Assembly: GCA_900095095.1 (NCBI GenBank)
Contig: FMBT01000628.1
Coordinates: 1-33,695 of the forward strand
Reading direction: 5' to 3'
Length of the DNA stretch: 33,695 bases
Origin: Fragilariopsis cylindrus CCMP1102
Lineage: Eukaryota > Bacillariophyta > Bacillariophyceae > Bacillariales > Bacillariaceae
Below the pieces are notes generated by a model that made no database searches, had not been told where the DNA came from, and saw only the letters and a list, made by a program, of their open reading frames with translations. The position numbers and the translations under genes were made by a program. This document shows, piece after piece, positions 21,463-30,073 of the stretch (positions are counted from its first letter, which is position 1; the number at the start of each line of letters is the position of its first letter).

Positions 21463-22294
21463 TATCGTTGTTTTGGTAATTATACTTATTTCGTCTTTTT
21501 TTTGGTGAGAAAAAAAAGCAAATGCTTTGTTTTATATTCTTGACTTTATGTTTTGTATTATTATTATTCCTTTCCTTCCTTTCCTTCGAATCAATCGATC
21601 GACGAAAGCACCATAAAATCACAAATAAGCACTACACTACCCGCTGTGCCGCCGAAGATTACCTGATTCGATTACTACGGTAAATATAAGTACGATCTTC
21701 TCAATTTAGGTTTGATATTGTGTCATCGTCATCGTCATCATGTGTGTGCGAAGAAAGAAATTCTGATTTTAACACACGTTGCTTTACGGAAGTTCTTGAA
21801 CGCGATACGGTAGTAGATTAACGGAAATTCTTAAACACGATACGGTACTAGTAAGTTAGCAGTTGCTAACTTATAATGCTGACGAAACGACTTTGACTGA
21901 TTGATTCATGATTCGAATCGAATCAATCGAATCTCGAAGGAATCGAATGAATCGAATCAATCATTCAGTCACTTTTTACATAAGCAATCGTGTTGCATGC
22001 TATTCTTTTTTTATTCTTATTTTACAGGGCCAGAGGGGTATTGCGGAAGTACGTATGATGTGTGATTGATTCAAAGGATATATAATCAGCATGCAACAGG
22101 AGAGGATGCTCAGCCAGTAATATACAATCTTCTACCTGTATGCAGCATTATCAAGAGTTGATTACAAGAAATTCTATCTTCAATATCATATATCCTCTCT
22201 ACTACGTACCTTTTATTATGTCATGGTGTACTGTATTGCTGTGATCTGTACCACGCTGACATGGGAGTGATAACCACACAACAATCATTCTAAA
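21463..22294. promoter_or_regulatory. Divergent promoter region between multicopper oxidase and dioxygenase genes
   Basis: Two genes for secretory-pathway enzymes are transcribed away from each other across about 830 bp. The stretch has a repeated word ACGG(A)A(A)(G)TTCTT(G)AA with (A)CGATACGGTA (about 21787-21812 and 21819-21850), a dense GAATCGAATC/GATTCGATTG cluster at about 21895-21965, and TGTACTG at about 22227. No TATA box can be assigned with confidence. Shared regulation is inferred only from position. Confidence 0.4.
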
Positions 22295-23689
22295 ATGCAG
22301 AGGATCTGGCGGGTGCTGGCGATTAAAATTACATTACTGTTGCATTTGTTCCGTCAGCGCTATAATCATGAAGACGACGAAAGCCGCAGTACAAGAAGTT
22401 CTAGTATCATCGTAGCAGTCAATGCATTTATAGTGACAACAGCAGTAAAAACTGCTGTCCATCATCAGTTTCGAAAACGATACATTGATATTACAGGATT
22501 GAAGTCTTCAGGCGACGATGATGATGATCGTTGGGGAGAAGCTGTAGCAAGAACAGAAGACTTTCAACGTAATTGGGATAGCGACGCATTATTACTACCA
22601 CTACCAGAAAATACCAATGATCAGACTATAAAAGCAAAATCCTATGCTGCTATGTTAGGATCTAAACCAACAGCATTAGATGGGAGATGTAATATAAATT
22701 TCAATTATAACAATAACAATACTACTGGTAGTAATAGTAGTAATGGTAATAACAGCAGTACTGTACAATGGTTACATGTTGATCCACCAGTATTTGTGGT
22801 AGATAATTTTTTAACAAAGATCGAATGTCAAGATATATTACAATTGACAAAACAACAATTACCATCCGATGCTGGTAGAGTTATACGTCTTGAAAGTCGT
22901 ACAACAGCAACAACAAGTAGTGCAAGTACAAACACTACACGCAATATTAGAAACAGGAATAGAAATAGAAATAGAAATAAAAGAATATCAACCACATGGT
23001 ATGTCCGATATGGTTGTTCTGCAGTAGCACCTATATTAAATGAACTAATAAAATTATTACCATCCATCAATGTAAATCAAATAGAAGAAATACAATTAGT
23101 CCAATATTCGGGTCAGAAACAAGGTTTTGCATGGCATGAGGATGCATTATTAGATGACGATAATGACGAGCATCAAGAGCAAGTAGAACAAACTAGAGGT
23201 GGTCAACGTATTGCTACTGTTTTAGTTTATCTAGATAATGAATGTCAACATGGATCAGGACGGACATTATTCCGTGATTTGATAGGGAATAATGCAAATA
23301 ACAGTCGTTTAGCTGTATCACCAAAGATTGGTCGTGCATTACTTTTCTTTCCAGCCATTACTACAGGCGAACAGTCTGCCAAAAGCACTACTAATACAAA
23401 TATTAATTCAAATGCATTCGGTAACGTTCATTCATTTGATAATACACGTGCCGATCATCGAACGATACATGCTGGTGAACCACCGATTGGAGGACGAAAT
23501 CGAAATGAAGATTCAGAATTAGAAGATTCATTAGATTCAGAATTAATAGAATCATTATTATCTGGTCAGAAACATATTGCACAATTATGGATCCATTCCA
23601 AATGTCATACACCTGTTGTATTTGGCCGTGGATTAAATAAACATAATGATGCAACTAAAAATATTAATATTCTTCGTCGTAATTCGTAA
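22295..23689 (+). CDS. Prolyl 4-hydroxylase-like 2-oxoglutarate/Fe(II) dioxygenase
   Basis: The family hydroxylates substrates, usually proline, using 2-oxoglutarate, Fe(II) and O2. It is a single exon of 464 residues. The P4Hc domain begins with PPVFVVDNFLTKIECQDIL (164-182). The iron ligands are WHED (His281, Asp283) and the distal His392 in TIHAGEPP. The 2-oxoglutarate-binding basic residue is probably Lys426 in QKHIAQLWIH. The domain is interrupted by Asn/Asp/Thr-rich inserts (about 205-232, 284-300 and 357-380), as in other genes here. The N-terminus (1-60) has two hydrophobic segments (4-18 and 37-53) that could act as a signal anchor for the ER or Golgi. The gene is divergent from the multicopper oxidase. 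Substrate, collagen-like or cell-wall protein, is not determinable. The start is the first ATG in frame. Confidence 0.88.
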   Translation: MQRIWRVLAIKITLLLHLFRQRYNHEDDESRSTRSSSIIVAVNAFIVTTAVKTAVHHQFRKRYIDITGLKSSGDDDDDRWGEAVARTEDFQRNWDSDALLLPLPENTNDQTIKAKSYAAMLGSKPTALDGRCNINFNYNNNNTTGSNSSNGNNSSTVQWLHVDPPVFVVDNFLTKIECQDILQLTKQQLPSDAGRVIRLESRTTATTSSASTNTTRNIRNRNRNRNRNKRISTTWYVRYGCSAVAPILNELIKLLPSINVNQIEEIQLVQYSGQKQGFAWHEDALLDDDNDEHQEQVEQTRGGQRIATVLVYLDNECQHGSGRTLFRDLIGNNANNSRLAVSPKIGRALLFFPAITTGEQSAKSTTNTNINSNAFGNVHSFDNTRADHRTIHAGEPPIGGRNRNEDSELEDSLDSELIESLLSGQKHIAQLWIHSKCHTPVVFGRGLNKHNDATKNINILRRNS

Positions 23690-24187
23690 TTCGCAAATAA
23701 ATCTGCAGTAAGTTAGTAGTTCTACGTTAGATAGACGATTGGTATTAAATCATTCCTCAAGAAAAAATCAATCAATTAATCCTATCCTATCCTGTAGTTT
23801 TGAATAATCCTACTCAGTCGGCCTGGCCTGTTCAGATCGAGTGAGAACTATGCGATACCTTGATGAGTAGACAAAACTGTGCAGCACAGCTGTCCAGTAT
23901 TTCTCTGTCAATCATTATTTTTGCGTGGGAAAAGAATACAATAAGTCAACAGAATATTTTATAAGATTACTCCTTCATTTGTTTCAATTTAAATAGTTCC
24001 TTTCTTTGTTCCGAGCTTACAGTAGCTAGATATGACAATAATGAATAGATCACGTACAAAGAAAACAAAAGTGAATACTACTTTAAAGTAACAATGAATC
24101 TATAGATTATCTATCCAGAAAGAAACTTCTAGCTGGTAGATGTAAGAAAATAAGAAAGAATATTCAACATGCTCACTTCTTTGATCA
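23690..24187. other. Convergent 3' intergenic region
   Basis: About 500 bp lie between the 3' ends of the dioxygenase and glycosyltransferase genes. I see no gene and no repeat beyond short AT-rich words. Confidence 0.5.
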
Positions 24188-25647
24188 TCATTGGGTCAAT
24201 CCTATGGTTCCATATTGTTGCTGTTGTTTCTGGGCATTCATATATAAATGATCAGTACATCTACCGCTTGGAACCTTTTCCTTGTTTGAAGCCACATTTT
24301 TCTTCCAATGTGTTGTATTCATCTCTTTCTGAATTCGTTCTTTTTTGGAAATCATTATTGTTGTTGTATTATTATTATTATTGCTATTAGTAGTATACGG
24401 TACTTTTTGGTTTGCATTTTGATAGACATGACCCTTATATCCAAGTTTGTGAACAGCTTTATTTGGATATGGTTTCCTTAATCTATGTATGCCTGTTTTG
24501 AAGATTTGTTTATATGGTTCCTCACCATCATCTTTAGTTGTTATGACAGCATTGTACCCTTGTTTTAGTGCATCTGGTCCAGTCAAGAAAACAAGTTTTA
24601 CCTTTGATACATTCTTTAGTTTTAATAATTGTTCTAATATGATTAGCATTGTATGATACATAATAGGATGATTTGGTTCCATACCAATCAACCATTGACT
24701 TGGTCGATTCCAATTATCACTTAGAAAAAAAGCAGAATCATTGTGTTGGATTGTCAATTCTGTTAATTTTGGACCAGGTGCAATATCAAAATCCGAATAA
24801 AATCCTTTCATGAACAAACAAACGAACAAACAAACAGAAAAATGAATGAATGGTCATTATTTCCGTGAGAACGTAATACAAGCATGAGTTTGATCATATT
24901 TTAATATAAACAAAGCTACTGTACTTCTTTAATTCAATATTCATGCATGTATACACAATCCTACGTTACGTTACGTTACGTACCGCCATATTGATATAAA
25001 ATAAGAACCCGCCATATATCAATCCTCATTGCACTTCCAAATTTTACACAAGAGTTCATTATGTCTTTTAATTGTGGAAATATACTATACCAATAGTTAC
25101 CATTATCATAAAATAATGCATCCACTGCAACATCATCATGAAAATAAACATTGTAGGATGGGAATTGTTCCTTCCATTTATCAACAATTTCCATCATATC
25201 TTGTGATATACAACGGCTTAATCCCAATTTGTCATCTGTGAAATGATATCCTCTTATCCATGCAAAATGAATTGATCTTGGAATTAATTGTTCCTGTTGT
25301 TGTTGTTCTTTACTATTATAATTGAGGATCTTATCGTAAAGTGGAAAAAGTGGTTCGGGACATATAATATTTTGGATATGGCTTCGAGTCAATTCACTCA
25401 ATTGTAAAAGTGGTTGTTGTTGTTGTTGTTTGTTTAATAATAATGATCTTGGCTGTGACGCACTGCTATAAGCAGAGTTTTTATAATCATTAAGATTATG
25501 ATAACTGGTAACAAATCCGAAACCAACCAGCATCAACAACCATACAGTCGACTTCCTTTGGTTATAGATGTTCCTTATATTGTTATCATCCTTATTCTCC
25601 TTATAATTTGCGTCTGCAGTCATCGTTGCCATTGTCGTCGTTACCAT
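24188..25647 (-). CDS. GT32-type (OCH1-like) glycosyltransferase, type II membrane protein, two exons
   Basis: It would transfer a sugar from a nucleotide donor in the Golgi. Exon 1 is 24984-25647 and exon 2 is 24188-24804. The 179-nt intron (24805-24983, GTACGT..AAAG, phase 1) splits the Gly codon of the donor-binding motif, giving QYGGFYSDFDIAPGP after splicing. The product is 426 residues. Residues 34-49 form a signal anchor (VWLLMLVGFGFVTS), followed by a Gln-rich stem. IPRSIHFAWI (122-131), FPSYNVYFHDD (162-172) and AMRIDIWRVLILYQYGG (206-222) are hallmarks of the glycosyltransferase sugar-binding DXD family. D226 and D228 are the DXD metal-binding residues. The C-terminal ~110 residues are Asn/Lys/Gln-rich and show no domain. 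The AAAG acceptor is unusual but is the one that restores the motif. Confidence 0.87.
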
Positions 25648-25855
25648 CGTCTTTGGCTTTGGCTTATTATCTGTCGTAGTCGTCGTGAATTAAAACTGTT
25701 ACTGTAAGCAAAGGTAAGTCTGTTTATTTTTTCTCAACGAATAGAAAAGAGATGTGGAAAAGTGTGATATTGATCTTAAAATGTGAAGCTTGTTTGGTGA
25801 CAAAAATGAGGTAATTCAAAATAGGGGCTATTCGAAAATTCCGGCGAAATTTCAA
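25648..25855. promoter_or_regulatory. Short region between glycosyltransferase start and fold-back element
   Basis: It would hold the glycosyltransferase promoter. A mobile element begins about 210 bp upstream of the start codon, so promoter elements could be shared with or disrupted by it. No specific site is recognised. Confidence 0.35.
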
Positions 25856-26770
25856 TGCGCACAATTGGTATTTCGATAGGCCTCAAATGAATGAATTATC
25901 AATATAAGAACTAAGTCATGCCCAAATTTTACTACTAGTATTTGCTAGTCTAGTATATAATAACAACTTTAGCATCAAGTGCATACACCTAAAAAGTCAT
26001 TTTTTTGGAAAAATAGAATATAAAGTTTACAATTGACCTAATGGATGGAGAACTGTTATATTCCTTCACATCAAATAACCCCCAAAAATGGCCCATTTGC
26101 AGTATTTGTGGACATACAGTACACTAAAAAAGGTAAATCATCCCATAACATATGGATGGGGTGAGCCATATATACCAAAAGGAACTTGCTCCTGGTGCTT
26201 CATGTTGATGATTCAGCATAGGTGTGCACAAAAGTGGAAAAACCATGTTTTGGGGCCTAAATGGCCTATTTTGTAATTAATGCGGCCCTATCCCTTCATA
26301 ACCTCCAAAGAACCCTAACCTTTATGTGAACCTTGTAGGTATAAGTATAATGGTGAGCTCCATATAATTTTTTGTTGTACTAAGTCCATATTAATGGTGC
26401 ATCAAGGGCTTGATTGCACACAGTTTTATTATTTGAGGATTTCAGTGTGCTTTAAAGTGTTGGGTTTCAATCAATGGTAGTAGCCAATCCTTATATGAGT
26501 TAGATGGATCCTCAGCTATTGTATTTGTGGTCAGCACACCTGGTATAGGCGTGGTAGCATCTCAAACATTGTTGCAAACCACCAATATGGCAAATTCTCC
26601 AAGTATTGTTGGTGTATTTTGATCATATGCATAGATGAACGGATTCTGGATATTCAAAACCCTGCCCAATTGTTTTCTTTCAAATGTTGTGTGTACATTG
26701 TGCTAGCCTATCTCTAAATGCTACTTTTTGGCATGGAAATATGACATGTTGGTAGGTATACCTTCTTGTA
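25856..26770 (-). repeat. Dispersed repeat, copy B
   Basis: Inverted copy of 6250-7287. Both share the terminus TGCGCACAATTGGTA, the ACTAGTATTTGCTAGT box (25934-25949) and most of the body. Relative to copies A and C it lacks about 59 bp that include the stretch reading GAGATACCAGTAGGCTCA in copy A. Confidence 0.8.
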
Positions 26771-28029
26771 ATTATCTACTATAAGTAATTATATCGCATA
26801 TTCAGTCATGTATGATTGAGTCCTGAGTACAAGTGAAGACCACTACTACTGGTTTGCACTCCACTGACTTGCACAGTGTTGGTTTACAAGGAATCCAACT
26901 ACTACTACACTAGTTATCATGCAACATCACTGAGCTCTATATTCCTGTCTCCCAAGTTCAGTTCTAACTAGTGCAGTCTACTTGCGTTAACAAATACAGG
27001 TAGTGCACACTGCTCTGATGTATTTGTTATAGAGACAGATGTATTTTTTGTAATCATTCCACATACAAACATATAAAATCTAAATCATGCCAATATAGAA
27101 ACTAAATCTTGTGCAGGACACAAAGCAGGGTAGAACTTCCAGGAAAATGCTTCCTCTCCCGTACCATATGAGAATTCCTCTACCTTACCATGTGTGTAAT
27201 AAATATTGGTTCAAAAATTTGTTGTAGGCTCTCCTTCAGCTCATGCACACATGCATGTACAATGACTAGCCTTGAACGCACCATGTTACTAATTAATTTC
27301 TTGCGGCTACTATTTTTGCTAAGGGTGTTTCCTGAAAATAAAGTTATGTAGCCCATTATATGTTTAATCTTTATAATGTGTCTGCCAGATGACAGTGGAC
27401 AGGGGTTTACTTTCTTCAACAAGGGCCAACAATCATTTTTTACTCTATATTAGCTATAAAAAAATCAACTAAGAATTATTTTACACAAGGTGTACCATGT
27501 AAACCAGAGGCCCTATTAAAGGGAGCTTTAGGTGGGTTAGTTTATTTTATGAGTATTTGTGTGGATGTTCCTGTCAAAATTGGTGTGGGAGAATTTTCCA
27601 ACCAACAGTGACTATTTAAAATAAAGTCCTTAATTGCTTTTTATGAGATATTTTTGATCACAGAGGTAAACTGCAATTCTATCCAAAGCAATGGTGGGTT
27701 GAAATGATGATGCTTTCCTTTCACAAGTAATATTTCCTAGTGAGGACAGTGAATCAATCCTGTGTTCTAACTTACCTGGTGGTATGATGTGTAAATAAAG
27801 ATAAGGAAGAGCTGTGTTTTGGGCTATAATCTTACTGTGTAGTGTGGGATGGTGTGTTTGGGATGGTGTGTTTATTTCTTATTTTAATATATAGAAATGA
27901 CAAGAACAAATACAAGCTGTATTGATTTATCTTAACAAAACTAGTATGGAGATGGCTGGTTGGTGTTTCAATGCAGCAGACACCAAACGTCAGATATGGG
28001 TAGTGGAAGGGGGGAAAACAACAAGATTT
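26771..28029. other. Unique interior of the fold-back element
   Basis: No gene is supported in this ~1.2 kb; the longest frames are 80-119 codons and lack motifs. It shows no match to the other repeat copies that I can see. Confidence 0.4.
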
Positions 28030-28865
28030 TTTGAACAGAAATGAACACAAAAAATCATATTTGAAAGGGTTCCAGAGGACAACACCAGATGGGTCAGGTG
28101 CACTAACATCCACATAGTGCTTAAGAACATTGTGTTTGTCTCCATCCACTTTCCTGCTTCTGTGGTTGAGGCAGGCACACAGAAAAAACATGATCTTGAA
28201 TCAGAAATGAACACATAATATTTTATTTAAAAGGCTTACAGAGGACAACACCAGATGGGTGGGTGTAGTGTACCAACATCCACATAGTGTACTAGAACAT
28301 TGCATTTCCCTCCTACCATTCCTGGTGGTTTCATCTCTGAACTACAAACATATCTTATTTGAAAGGATTGCAGACAACAATACCAGATGGGCGAACAAAA
28401 TTTTGGACCAGAAATGAACCACAAGACAACACCAAATATACAGGTTGCACTATCATCCACACATAGTATACCAGAACATTGTGTTTGCCTCCTACCACTT
28501 TTCTGTTCCTGTGGTTGAGGAATAAAATTTATTTTATTTTTGTGACAGACACACAATAGAAACATGATTTTGGACCAGAAATGAACACAAAATATCTCAT
28601 TTGAAAGGACTGCAGACAAAAATACCAGATGGGCTGGGTGCACTAATATCCACATAGTCTTATGGTTGTGTAATAAATTTCATTACACTGTTACCCAGGC
28701 ACACAAACAACATGATTTTGGATCAAAAAATATGAACAACAAATTTCTCATTTGAAATAGTTACAGAGGCAACACCAAATGGGTTGGGTGCACAAACATC
28801 CACAAAGTGTACTAGATCATTGTGTTTGCCTCTTACCATCCCTGGTGGTTCAACATCACTTGACT
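28030..28865 (-). repeat. Satellite array, left arm (minus orientation)
   Basis: Diverged units each contain a form of AGAGGACAACACCAGATGGG (about 28075, 28240, 28370, 28417, 28612 and 28763) plus GAACACAAAATATCTCATTTG- and CATCCACATAGTGTACTAGA-like blocks. The spacing is irregular, so the units are older or partly deleted. Confidence 0.8.
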
Positions 28866-28948
28866 AGAGTAATTCTGATTGGTATCATTTGTATATTAGT
28901 TTAGTCAAGTGATGATGAACCACCAGGGATGATAGGAGGCAAACACAA
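28821..28948. repeat. Palindromic centre joining two opposed satellite arms
   Basis: About 45 bp at 28821-28865 (GTGTTTGCCTC..CATCCCTGGTGGTTCA..CATCACTTGACT) are repeated inverted at 28903-28948 with four or five mismatches, around a 37-bp AT-rich spacer. The symmetry continues outward into the arrays. Such DNA could form a long hairpin or cruciform. Confidence 0.9.
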
Positions 28949-29400
28949 TACTCTGTGGATGTTTGCACACGGCCCAGACGGTGTTGTCCTCTGCAACCCT
29001 TTCAAATAAGATATACTGTTGTTCATTTTGGTCAAAAATCTTATTGTTTGTGTACCTTCCACAACATCTGATTGAAATTTATTCAACAACCACAGGAACA
29101 AAAAAGTGGTGGGAGGGAACTACAATCTTCTAATATACTGTAAGAATGCTAGTGCACACGGCCCAGAAGGTGTTGTCCTCTGTAACACTTTCAAATGAGA
29201 TATTTTGTTGTTCATTTTGGTCAAAAATCTTATTGTTTGTGTACCTTCCACAACAGAGGATTGTAATTTATTCAACAACCACAGGAACAAAAAAGTTGTA
29301 GGAGGCAACTAAAATGTTCTAGTATACTATAAGAATGCTAGTGCACACGGCCCAGAAGGTGTTGTCCTCTGTAATACTTTCAAATGAGATATTTTGTTGT
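28903..29400 (+). repeat. Satellite array, right arm (plus orientation), ~190-bp units
   Basis: GGTGTTGTCCTCTG recurs at about 28979, 29168 and 29358, a regular spacing of about 189-190 bp. The last two units are nearly identical (AGAATGCTAGTGCACACGGC on both), which suggests recent duplication. The third is cut short where copy C begins. Confidence 0.85.
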
Positions 29401-29651
29401 GTGTACACATACATTTTAAATCCCTAAAATGTGTGCTGTGTATGAGCCTACGTTATGAGATACCAGTAAGCTTACAAGACTAAGGAATATAACAATTCTC
29501 CAACCAATAGATCAATTGTAAACTTCATAGATTAATGTTCCCAAAAATATACTCTTCAGGTGTATATACTTGATGCTAAAGTTGGTATAACATACTAGAC
29601 TAACAAAATACTAGTAAAATTTTGGGCTGGATTTAGTTTTTATATTAATGA
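29400..29651 (+). repeat. Dispersed repeat, copy C (right terminus only)
   Basis: It aligns with 7000-7250 of copy A, including GAGATACCAGTA, TGATGCTAAAGTTG and the ACTAGAC..AATACTAGT box. Similarity stops after TTAGTTTTTATATTAATGA, short of the TACCAATTGTGCGCA end seen in copies A and B. Confidence 0.8.
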
Positions 29652-29778
29652 CTAGTTCCACGTGGAGAATTATTTAAGCGTTTCGCTAGATCACCCGGCG
29701 CGAAAATTCAAAAAATGATGACTGTTTGAGGGGCACCAAAGTGGTACTAGTTTTGGAAAAGAAATTTTTGTTCTACAG
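29652..29778. other. Short spacer carrying an inverted match to 5866-5906 and the left target flank
   Basis: 29718-29751 is the inverted counterpart of 5866-5906 (ATGACTGTTTGAGGGG, CCAAAGTGGTACTAGT). 29751-29778 (TTTTGGAAAAGAAAT..TTGTTCTACAG) matches 33030-33057 and is the left target flank of the next element. Confidence 0.6.
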
Positions 29779-29854
29779 GAAGGAAACGAGACTTAATCAC
29801 GGACAACATTTTTTTTGGCGACTTAACTGTTTTAAATAACGGTCATAACTAAAT
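29779..29854 (+). repeat. Left terminal inverted repeat
   Basis: Matches 32817-32903 inverted, with a few mismatches and small gaps. Confidence 0.75.
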
Positions 29855-29906
29855 CACTGTTTACAGAATCCACTTTTATGTGCAACAAGCGATTGATATT
29901 GAAGTT

Positions 29907-29930
29907 AAGAAGAAGAAGAAGAAGAAGGAA
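29907..29930 (+). repeat. AGA/GAA microsatellite in the cargo gene leader
   Basis: About seven purine triplets lie roughly 90 bp before the start codon of the cargo gene. Confidence 0.85.
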
Positions 29931-29941
29931 GAAGACTGACG

Positions 29942-30073
29942 ATGGGATTCCTCACTCTTTTTCTAATAGTTCTTTCTTCCAACTTTCAACGTCTGCCTTT
30001 ATACTCTAAAACGCAATGCCAGAAGTTCAGACAATTTCACTGTATCGGTACAGTGGGAGCAAGGCTTTGATTC
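29942..30073 (+). CDS. Upstream frame with signal-peptide-like start, overlapping the cargo gene
   Basis: An ATG at 29942 opens 43 codons beginning MGFLTLFLIVLSSNFQRL and ends at a TGA inside the cargo gene, in a different frame. The start resembles a secretion signal. It may be an inhibitory upstream frame or chance. No convincing intron joins it to the main frame. Confidence 0.2.

Larger units (their letters stand above)
25856..29651. mobile_element. Large fold-back (inverted-repeat) element with satellite arms
   Basis: The left end (25856-26770) is copy B of the dispersed repeat, inverted relative to copy A. The right end (29400-29651) is copy C in the direct orientation. Left and right ends are thus inverted repeats of each other over roughly 180-230 bp (AGCATCAAGTGCATACACCT at 25971-25990 against TGTATATACTTGATGCTAAA near 29561-29580). 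Inside are two satellite arrays in opposite orientation (about 28030-28865 and 28903-29400) meeting at a palindrome. 26770-27960 shows neither repeats nor genes. No transposase frame is present. A two-armed structure with internal tandem repeats is typical of fold-back or non-autonomous DNA elements. The end coordinates are approximate and no target duplication is identified. Confidence 0.65.

Noticed and set aside
24805-24829. ATG at 24829 as start of a separate glycosyltransferase protein
   Set aside because: The DXD motif needs the upstream exon; splicing at 24805-24983 rebuilds YGGFYSDFD.
27832-28655. Minus-strand frames with recurring DPSGVVLWNPF-like words
   Set aside because: The recurrence comes from the satellite unit itself; frames break between units and appear in other phases too.
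29400-29651. Copy C as the left end of the cargo element
   Set aside because: Its sequence is unrelated to the terminal repeat at 29779, and a separate flank (29751-29778) with a matching empty site lies between.
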